From: Candidatus Gottesmanbacteria bacterium RIFCSPHIGHO2_01_FULL_46_14
GTDB taxonomy: Bacteria > Patescibacteriota > Microgenomatia > UBA10105 > UBA927
Reading direction: 5' to 3'
Length of the DNA stretch: 5,792 nt
Assembly (NCBI GenBank): GCA_001780895.1
Contig: MFJJ01000008.1
Coordinates: forward strand, 12,168-17,959
Every line of letters begins with the position of its first letter. The stretch's first letter is position 1. The position numbers were made by a program, and so were the translations under genes. Positions 1 to 4,441 of this stretch are shown here, in pieces. A model generated the notes under the pieces. That model was not told where the DNA came from, did not search any database, and worked only from the letters and a program-made list of their open reading frames with translations.

Positions 1-488
1 AGGCCGGAAAAGCCAAACAACGAAAGTCGGTTTCGCTTCCGCAAGCCGATGAAATTGTGCAGAGCCGCAGCGAAAAGATTGCGCTTTATATCCTCGCCCT
101 CATCCTGCAGGGAGAAGCTCGGCAGTGGTACGGTGAACTCATAGAACAAATTGCCATATCTGATATAGACCATCCTGCTATTCAAAAAGTACTTGAATTT
201 TTGAAAACATATTTCAATGACACGAGGCAATTTTCTGTTACATCGTTGGCCTCTGTCCTTCCTGCTGAGCTCGTGCCGACTCTCGATAGCGCATTTCTTT
301 TGGATATCGGGGCAAGCCTTGAGGATTTACCGAAGCGCACTCTCGAGTGGCAGCGGGCACTGCGGGAGCTCAAGAGGGATATTTTACATCGAAAAATCAA
401 GAACCTGACGAGTCAGGTTGGTGAATCTCCGCAGGCTGAGCTTGTCAAGCTTACGGCAACACTCCAACAGCTGGAAAATCCAAGCTAA
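1..488 (+). CDS. dnaG: DNA primase DnaG, C-terminal part (5' end outside window)
   Basis: DnaG makes RNA primers at the replication fork, and its C-terminal helical domain docks it on the replicative helicase DnaB. The reading frame is open from base 3 with no stop before TAA at 486-488, giving about 161 visible residues. A GTG at 57 is in frame but internal, so it is not the start. The visible part begins with a polar linker, then a mostly helical domain with the pattern of the primase helicase-binding region: a helix beginning RSEKIALYILALILQ, an HPAIQKVLEFLKTYF helix, and a final basic helix (LEWQRALRELKRDIL) followed by a leucine-rich tail. The zinc-binding and TOPRIM catalytic domains lie outside the window, so the call rests on this helical pattern and on rpoD following directly, the classic dnaG-rpoD order. 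The distance from the dnaG stop to the preferred rpoD ATG is 61 nt. Any diverged helical domain could look similar; the synteny makes primase the best reading. Confidence 0.78.
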   Translation, partial: AGKAKQRKSVSLPQADEIVQSRSEKIALYILALILQGEARQWYGELIEQIAISDIDHPAIQKVLEFLKTYFNDTRQFSVTSLASVLPAELVPTLDSAFLLDIGASLEDLPKRTLEWQRALRELKRDILHRKIKNLTSQVGESPQAELVKLTATLQQLENPS

Positions 489-500
489 ACCTGCTATACT
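472..500 (+). promoter_or_regulatory. Probable rpoD promoter inside the dnaG 3' end
   Basis: An extended -10 element, TGC followed by TATACT, lies at 492-500. It is preceded after 17 bp by a weak -35 (TGGAAA, 472-477, 4 of 6 consensus bases). Most of the promoter overlaps the last codons and stop of dnaG, so rpoD could be transcribed both from the operon and from this internal promoter. The expected start of transcription is near 507. The strong extended -10 compensates for the poor -35. This is predicted from sequence only. Confidence 0.5.
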
Positions 501-549
501 TAGGTTTCAAGCGATGTTCCGGATTTTCGTCGGGAACACTCGGACACCT

Positions 550-1638
550 ATGGCCAAAGTGCACATCATTTCTTCTGTTTCCGAACTTCTCAAAGAAGGC
601 AAAGACAACGGTTTTGTCACGCAAGACGATATTCTTGGCCTTTTCCCTAAACCCGAAGATCGGATTGCTGACCTCGATGACTTGTATAACAAGCTTATTC
701 GTGCCGGTATTGATGTTTTTGAAACAACAAGCCAGGATATAGAAAAAGAGGCGAGTAAAAGCATTGCTGATCTCGAAAAGGAGATTGAAGCGCTCGTCCG
801 AGCGAGTGCTGAGTCGGTCTCCGATCCGGTGCGGATGTATCTTAAAGAAATCGGGCGAATCCCGCTTCTTAAGTTTGAAGACGAAATTTCCCTTGCCAAA
901 CGCTACGAAAAAGGCGATCGGAAAGCCAAAAAAAAGCTTATCGAAAGTAACCTCCGGCTCGTTGTTTCTATAGCCAAGAAATACATCGGTCGCGGCATGA
1001 GCCTCCTTGATCTTATCCAGGAAGGCAACCAGGGGCTAATCCGCGCCGTGGAAAAGTACGATTGGCGCAAAGGCTACAAGTTTTCTACCTACGCCACCTG
1101 GTGGATAAGGCAGGCCATTACCCGCGCGATTGCTGATCAAGCGCGCACGATCCGAATCCCCGTTCACATGGTCGAGACGATCAATCGATTTGTACGGGCA
1201 AGCCGCCGTCTCATGCAGGAGCTTGGGCGGGAACCAAGCCCAGAGGAAATTGCCAAAGTCATGGAGGTGGACGTCACCAAAGTCCGCGAGATCATGAAGG
1301 TTTCTCAGGAACCGACAAGCTTGGAGACACCGGTTGGTGATGAAGAAGATAGTCATTTGGGAGATTTTATTTCCGATCCCGGTCCCACGCCCTATGACCA
1401 AACGTCGCGGCAACTTCTCAAAGAGCACATGGAAGAAGTGTTGGCGACGCTTTCCGATCGCGAAAAAAGAGTATTAATTCTTCGTTTTGGTCTGGAAGAT
1501 GGAAGACCGCGGACACTTGAAGAAGTTGGTGCACAGTTTGGCGTTACCCGTGAACGTATCCGGCAAATTGAGGCAAAGGCCCTTCGTAAACTCCGCCATC
1601 CTTCGAGAAGCAAGAAGCTAAAAGATTACCTGGAGTGA
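550..1638 (+). CDS. rpoD: RNA polymerase primary sigma factor RpoD (sigma-70 / SigA)
   Basis: This is the housekeeping sigma factor, which directs RNA polymerase to -35/-10 promoters. With the ATG at 550 the protein has 362 residues, like compact SigA proteins and much shorter than E. coli sigma-70 (613), because the long non-conserved insert is absent. A region 1.1-like segment is at about 5-57 (SVSELLKEGKDNGFVTQDDI). Region 1.2 is at about 91-122 (SDPVRMYLKEIGRIPLL). Region 2 is at about 123-207, with the core-binding LLDLIQEGNQGLIRAVEKYD and the -10 melting and recognition helix YATWWIRQAITRAIADQART. Region 3 is at about 208-286, including the finger EPTSLETPVGDEEDSHLGDF. Region 4 is at about 290-350, with the -35 helix-turn-helix TLEEVGAQFGVTRERIRQIE. 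The start at 550 (MAKVHII) is preferred because region 1.1 follows directly. An upstream in-frame ATG at 514 would add 12 residues and lies nearer the predicted transcription start. Neither start has a good Shine-Dalgarno sequence. The gene ends in TGA at 1636-1638. Confidence 0.97.
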   Translation: MAKVHIISSVSELLKEGKDNGFVTQDDILGLFPKPEDRIADLDDLYNKLIRAGIDVFETTSQDIEKEASKSIADLEKEIEALVRASAESVSDPVRMYLKEIGRIPLLKFEDEISLAKRYEKGDRKAKKKLIESNLRLVVSIAKKYIGRGMSLLDLIQEGNQGLIRAVEKYDWRKGYKFSTYATWWIRQAITRAIADQARTIRIPVHMVETINRFVRASRRLMQELGREPSPEEIAKVMEVDVTKVREIMKVSQEPTSLETPVGDEEDSHLGDFISDPGPTPYDQTSRQLLKEHMEEVLATLSDREKRVLILRFGLEDGRPRTLEEVGAQFGVTRERIRQIEAKALRKLRHPSRSKKLKDYLE

Positions 1639-1640
1639 TA

Positions 1641-1669
1641 TTGACAACATACACCACTCATGCTATGGT
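1641..1669 (+). promoter_or_regulatory. vapBC promoter, near-consensus sigma-70 type
   Basis: A perfect -35 (TTGACA, 1641-1646), a 17-bp spacer and an extended -10 (TGC at 1661-1663, TATGGT at 1664-1669) form a strong promoter. The -35 begins three bases after the rpoD stop codon. Seven bases after the -10 is the A of the vapB ATG (1676), so the predicted transcript is leaderless or nearly so, which agrees with the absence of a Shine-Dalgarno sequence. The housekeeping sigma factor encoded just upstream would recognise it. Confidence 0.8.
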
Positions 1670-1673
1670 GTAT
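1649..1673. promoter_or_regulatory. Inverted-repeat operator over the vapBC promoter
   Basis: ATACACCA (1649-1656) and TGGTGTAT (1666-1673) are perfect 8-bp inverted arms separated by 9 bp. The repeat covers most of the -35/-10 spacer, all but the first two bases of the -10 hexamer, and the bases up to just before the vapB ATG. VapB antitoxins with a ribbon-helix-helix domain bind such palindromes as dimers, and the VapBC complex represses its own promoter. The position here would block RNA polymerase. That the repeat exists is seen directly; that VapB binds it is inferred from the family. Confidence 0.7.
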
Positions 1674-1675
1674 AT

Positions 1676-1930
1676 ATGAACAGATATCAAGTTTACCTCG
1701 ATCCACAAGTAGTAGAAAGTACCGATGATCTGGCGCGGTCTCTCGATATATCCCGGTCGCAGATTATCCGAGATGTTGTGAGTCGCGTCATTCGGGAATA
1801 CAAAAAGATCCTGTCTATGCGGAATTACGTTTCTTCTGCCCGTAATCCGATCCTCGAAATGATAGGCATGGGAAAAACATCCCAGAAGCACATCTCAGAA
1901 AATGTTGATGAGATATATTTACGGGATTAG
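1676..1930 (+). CDS. VapB-like antitoxin with ribbon-helix-helix DNA-binding domain
   Basis: This 84-residue protein is the likely antitoxin of the following PIN toxin. The N-terminus has the ribbon-helix-helix pattern: a strand at 3-8 (RYQVYL), a first helix around 11-23 (QVVESTDDLARSL), a turn, then a second helix 27-42 (SRSQIIRDVVSRVIREY). Two such chains pair to place the strands in the DNA major groove. The C-terminal part, about 53-84, is of the type that wraps around and inhibits the toxin: a short hydrophobic helix (NPILEMIGMG), then polar residues ending in SENVDEIYLRD, which resembles the C-terminal motif of VapB-type antitoxins. It probably represses its own promoter through the inverted repeat at 1649-1673. 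The start ATG at 1676 is set by the ribbon strand beginning at residue 3 and by the promoter spacing. The toxin gene starts 2 nt after the stop. The exact family name (VapB, CopG-like) cannot be fixed by eye. Confidence 0.85.
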   Translation: MNRYQVYLDPQVVESTDDLARSLDISRSQIIRDVVSRVIREYKKILSMRNYVSSARNPILEMIGMGKTSQKHISENVDEIYLRD

Positions 1931-1932
1931 CT

Positions 1933-2352
1933 GTGGGATCAAAAATATTCATCGATACATCTGCGTGGATTGCGGCGTATATTCCAACTGAAAAACAGCA
2001 TCAACGAGTCGGTTCTCTCCTCAAACAGGCAGTCAGATCTGGAACTGCCCTTTATACTTCAAATTACATCGTCGACGAGACGATCACTCGATTTCTCTAC
2101 GACACTGATTGGCCTCTTACAAAACGATTTCTCCAGTATTTTCAAAAGAGCGTATCGCAAAGAACGCTTGTTGAACTGTGGGTTGATGAGCAATGTGAAG
2201 CTGAAGCGTTCGTATATTTAGAAAAATATCATGAACATAGATTATCGCTAACAGATGCAACGAGTGTCGTATTGATGAAACAATATGCCATCGATGTGAT
2301 TTTAACTCTGGATTCTGATTTTACAAAAATTGGGTTGCGTGTTCTTCCGTAA
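1933..2352 (+). CDS. VapC-like PIN-domain ribonuclease toxin
   Basis: This 139-residue protein is a PIN-domain toxin, a family of Mg2+-dependent endoribonucleases that typically cut tRNA or rRNA and so stop translation when the antitoxin is lost. The acidic quartet is visible: Asp8 in FIDTSAW, Glu49 in VDETITRF, Asp108 in SLTDATSV, and Asp127 in LTLDSDF. The closing strand-and-loop pattern (ILTLDSDFTKIGLRVLP) is also typical. Length and order match intact VapC toxins, with no frameshift or lost catalytic residue, so it should be active. It starts with GTG at 1933, 2 nt after the vapB stop, with only a weak GGGA (1923-1926) upstream. Translation is therefore probably coupled to vapB, which would keep toxin below antitoxin. 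The substrate cannot be predicted from the sequence. Confidence 0.9.
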   Translation: MGSKIFIDTSAWIAAYIPTEKQHQRVGSLLKQAVRSGTALYTSNYIVDETITRFLYDTDWPLTKRFLQYFQKSVSQRTLVELWVDEQCEAEAFVYLEKYHEHRLSLTDATSVVLMKQYAIDVILTLDSDFTKIGLRVLP

Positions 2353-2367
2353 GTAAAAGAACGATTT

Positions 2368-2397
2368 TTGACTCCAAACCTTAAGGTGCGTGATAAT
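2368..2397 (+). promoter_or_regulatory. Probable promoter of the glycosyltransferase gene
   Basis: TTGACT (2368-2373, 5 of 6) and GATAAT (2392-2397, 5 of 6) are separated by 18 bp. Transcription would start about 2404, exactly the second of the two tandem ATG codons (2401 and 2404), giving a leaderless message as for vapB. The promoter starts 16 nt after the vapC stop, so the gene need not depend on vapBC transcription. No terminator hairpin is visible between vapC and this promoter. Confidence 0.6.
2378..2387. promoter_or_regulatory. 10-bp perfect palindrome centred in the promoter spacer
   Basis: ACCTTAAGGT is a perfect 10-bp palindrome whose centre coincides with the centre of the 18-bp spacer between TTGACT and GATAAT. 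Such a position suits a repressor site or a spacer-distorting (MerR-type) activator site, but no regulator gene is recognisable nearby and a short palindrome can arise by chance. Confidence 0.3.
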
Positions 2398-2400
2398 TGA

Positions 2401-3945
2401 ATGATGAAAAAGTGGCTATTTGGAATTTTCCTTCTTGCATTGGTTCTGCGCATTATAAACCTCGGCGATCTTCCTCATGGATTCTTTGAAGAAGAAGTGA
2501 CGAATGCGTATGTGGGCAGATTTATTTTTCAAAATGGCAAAGATTTGTACGGCAATATATTCCCGCTTCTTTACTTTGATAAATTCCATGACTACCCGCC
2601 GGTTCTCCCGATGTACATTTCCGGTCTCGGAACGTTTTTGTTCGGCAACACCGAATTTGCCGCACGGTTTCCCATTGCCCTTATTGGAGCACTCACTGTT
2701 TTTCCTGTTTTTGGAATTGCGACTTTATTAAGTCTTTCTGGACTCTTTGCTGCTTTTCTTCTCGCAATTTTACCCTGGCATATCGTGTTGTCGCGGACAG
2801 GAGCAGAAGGCGTCATTGGCCTCTATGTATTTGTGCTTGGACTCCTTTGGGTATTTCAAAAGAGATTTAGATGGGCGATGGTTGCTTTTTTTCTTACGTA
2901 TTTTTTGTATCCCTCATTTCGCATTCTCACTCCCTTGACTGTGTTGCCACTGGTTTTTTTTCTAAAACCCCGAAAGGCATTTTTATTTGCCGGGATTGCA
3001 TTTATTTTGTTTACTGCGGCCATTTCGGCAACTCCCTGGGGGCGTGGGAGGTTTGAACAAACTTCAATTTTTAAAAGCCAGGAAATACAAGGTCGGGTTA
3101 ATTATTTAAATACGTACTTTAGCAATGATGAAGGAACTGACCAGGTAAAAATGGCAAGAGCTTTTCATAATAAGATCATCGGGTATTCCCGGGAGATTGC
3201 AAAACAATATATGAGTTATTTTTCGCCGACCCATCTGTTTTACGAAGCCGAGGGACAGCCCAGATACTTTAACGTGCCCCAGCAGGGTCTTCTTTACATG
3301 ACGATGGGCTTGCTCTTTTTTGCCTCGCTTATTTCCGTGGGCTCAAAAAAATTTATGGGATATATTGTCTATCTATTAATTATCGCGCCGATACCTGCGG
3401 TACTGACCATTGATTTTGTTCCGCACGCGCACAGGGCTATCTTGATGATTTTACTCTTGATATTGATTGCTGCGTATGGGTACAAATCTCTTGTACAAAT
3501 CCGAGTTGTACTAATAATTTTATTAATCACCGAGCTCGTATTTTTTTGGCACCAGTATTCCCATCACTCCGCTTCCTATCAAAGCAGGCTCCGAAATGAC
3601 GGAGATAAAGAATTAGCAAAATATATCATTGAACATGATAAGGAATATGAGAGATTTATTATCCCCATGTTTGAGCGGCTTCCGGTGTATTATGCATATT
3701 TTTCCGGAAACTACAACGCTGCGCTCGCGGGACAATTTCGTAATGAACTCAAGATCGATCGCATAGGAAAGGTTGAATTTTTTACTGATTGGTGTCCGAC
3801 GAAATATTTGAAGTCTGAGGACTTATCACCGGGAGCGCTTGTTGTTGATAATGGTGATTGTCCAGGGGTTCCTGGATACCAGGAAATTGATACCTTCGTC
3901 CGCCGCGATGGGACGCGCGCGTATAAACTACTCATATGGAAATAG
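2401..3945 (+). CDS. GT-C family integral membrane glycosyltransferase (PMT/ArnT-like)
   Basis: This 514-residue polytopic membrane protein probably moves a sugar from a polyprenyl-phosphate carrier to a lipid, glycan or protein on the outer face of the membrane. The N-terminal half follows the GT39/PMT_2 pattern: a first membrane segment (about 5-21), an extracytoplasmic loop with an acidic cluster (GFFEEEVTNAY, Glu30-32) where the family usually has its catalytic DE/DD, then G-DLYGN-FP and KFHDYPPVLPMYISGLG, and a helix with FGNTEFAARFPIALIG. Further segments lie near 88-110, 112-130, 137-152, 158-172, 175-189 and 192-209. PWHIVLSRTGAEG and YPSFRILTPL are family-like. After a loop of about 85 residues come four more segments (about 296-314, 319-337, 343-360, 366-383, with PHAHRAILM) and a soluble C-terminal domain (about 390-514). 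Two ATGs in tandem (2401, 2404) could start it; promoter spacing favours 2404. Donor and acceptor cannot be assigned. Confidence 0.82.
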   Translation: MMKKWLFGIFLLALVLRIINLGDLPHGFFEEEVTNAYVGRFIFQNGKDLYGNIFPLLYFDKFHDYPPVLPMYISGLGTFLFGNTEFAARFPIALIGALTVFPVFGIATLLSLSGLFAAFLLAILPWHIVLSRTGAEGVIGLYVFVLGLLWVFQKRFRWAMVAFFLTYFLYPSFRILTPLTVLPLVFFLKPRKAFLFAGIAFILFTAAISATPWGRGRFEQTSIFKSQEIQGRVNYLNTYFSNDEGTDQVKMARAFHNKIIGYSREIAKQYMSYFSPTHLFYEAEGQPRYFNVPQQGLLYMTMGLLFFASLISVGSKKFMGYIVYLLIIAPIPAVLTIDFVPHAHRAILMILLLILIAAYGYKSLVQIRVVLIILLITELVFFWHQYSHHSASYQSRLRNDGDKELAKYIIEHDKEYERFIIPMFERLPVYYAYFSGNYNAALAGQFRNELKIDRIGKVEFFTDWCPTKYLKSEDLSPGALVVDNGDCPGVPGYQEIDTFVRRDGTRAYKLLIWK

Positions 3946-3973
3946 GAACACTGGCAGGAGGTCAGAGAATAAA

Positions 3974-4243
3974 CTATCTTTGTTGTGCTCTTGAATCAGA
4001 TTCTTCTGCAGATAATCCTATGCTATATACAATTACTCGATTGCCAACGCTTACGCCTGACCGAATGTTTCCTACAGTTTCAAACGTTGCGGGCCAGCCG
4101 AAAAAGTGGGGTATTTGAATTTCAAAGTTGCCTCGATATGTACCAATTCTTGGATATGGACCGCCGGCAGGAGATAAAGCAACTGATCTGATTAATCCCC
4201 AAACACCTAAAGGAACGAGGGCAGTGGGTAATACCTCACTCAT
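3974..4243 (-). CDS. Small hypothetical protein, family not recognised
   Basis: This 89-residue reading frame on the minus strand starts at ATG 4243 and ends at TAG 3974-3976, leaving only 28 nt to the convergent glycosyltransferase stop. I do not recognise the family. It looks coding rather than a shadow: no real gene lies opposite, codon use is varied with mostly purine or G first positions, and the product has a balanced composition. The N-terminus is hydrophobic and proline/glycine containing (LPTALVPLGVWGLI), interrupted by Arg19, so it is only a marginal membrane segment. The middle is aromatic- and glycine-rich (GGPYPRIGTYRGNFEIQIPHFFGWP). The C-terminal part alternates like beta strands (SGVSVGNRVIVYSIGL), followed by a polar tail (SAEESDSRAQQR). 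No cysteine is present. A promoter-like sequence lies just upstream. It could also be the remnant of a longer protein, or chance. Confidence 0.45.
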   Translation of the reverse strand: MSEVLPTALVPLGVWGLIRSVALSPAGGPYPRIGTYRGNFEIQIPHFFGWPATFETVGNIRSGVSVGNRVIVYSIGLSAEESDSRAQQR

Positions 4244-4253
4244 CTTGAGTGTA

Positions 4254-4281
4254 ATCTTACCGTAATTTAGGTATAAGTCAA
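4254..4281 (-). promoter_or_regulatory. Possible promoter of the small minus-strand gene
   Basis: Read on the minus strand, TTGACT (4281-4276) is followed after 16 bp by TAAGAT (4259-4254, 4 of 6). Transcription would begin near 4247, about 3-4 nt before the ATG at 4243, again a nearly leaderless arrangement with no Shine-Dalgarno sequence. An alternative pair, TTGACC (4292-4287) with TAAATT (4269-4264) at 17 bp, overlaps it. The -10 elements are weaker than those of the other promoters in the window. Confidence 0.35.
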
Positions 4282-4392
4282 GCTAAGGTCAACAGTGGGA
4301 TTGGTTGCCTGGCCAAATTGCGGGAAGTAAATGAGGAAAAATAATCCGCAAAAAATCAAATCAAAAAAATAAATAATTAAATGCTATCAATG

Positions 4393-4414
4393 TAAAATGA
4401 TTTGAATCATTTTA
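4393..4414. terminator. AT-rich palindrome downstream of typA, possible terminator
   Basis: TAAAATGATT (4393-4402) and AATCATTTTA (4405-4414) are perfect 10-bp inverted arms around a 2-bp centre. In RNA this gives an AT-rich stem with a small loop. It lies 27 nt past the typA stop. On the minus strand the U-rich stretch comes only about 20 nt after the hairpin, reaching a run of seven T at 4369-4363, so it is not a canonical intrinsic terminator. It could instead be a protein-binding site. Confidence 0.35.
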
Positions 4415-4441
4415 TATTAATTTACTGTGGATTAATTTGAA

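Larger units (their letters stand above)
4244..4441. other. AT-rich intergenic gap between typA and the small minus-strand gene
   Basis: These 198 bp hold no reading frame worth calling. The left third carries the candidate promoter of the small gene. The middle and right parts are very AT-rich, with A-tracts at 4350-4355 and 4363-4369 (T-runs for minus-strand transcripts) around a short AAATC tandem repeat, and a perfect palindrome at 4393-4414. ATTTGAATCAT (4400-4410) recurs as the near copy ATTTGAATTAT (4434-4444), which overlaps the typA stop codon. I see no tRNA or structured RNA. Confidence 0.6.

Noticed and set aside
418..549. Extending the rpoD frame upstream to a GTG/ATG-like start at 418
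   Set aside because: It would overlap the dnaG coding end in another frame and lacks any sigma-like sequence before the MAKVHII start; the predicted promoter lies inside this stretch.
507..899. 130-codon minus-strand reading frame opposite rpoD
   Set aside because: It is antisense to conserved sigma factor coding sequence, with a serine/arginine-rich composition typical of a shadow frame.
1036..1428. 130-codon minus-strand reading frame opposite rpoD regions 2-3
   Set aside because: The conserved sigma factor on the other strand explains the openness; no recognisable domain.
1676..1891. Minus-strand reading frame opposite the antitoxin gene (1658-1891)
   Set aside because: The plus strand carries a clear ribbon-helix-helix antitoxin with its own promoter; the antisense frame has no family resemblance.
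3936..4191. Two short plus-strand reading frames (3936-4118 and 3985-4191)
   Set aside because: One starts inside the end of the glycosyltransferase gene, both lie opposite the more credible minus-strand frame, and neither has a promoter or protein-like composition.
4340..4380. A-tract rich stretch considered as a replication origin or DnaA-box cluster
   Set aside because: No TTATCCACA-like DnaA boxes or iterated repeats are present; it is better read as ordinary AT-rich intergenic DNA.
3946..4441. tRNA or riboswitch in the gap between the glycosyltransferase and typA
   Set aside because: No cloverleaf arms, T-loop GTTCRA motif or conserved riboswitch core could be found on either strand.
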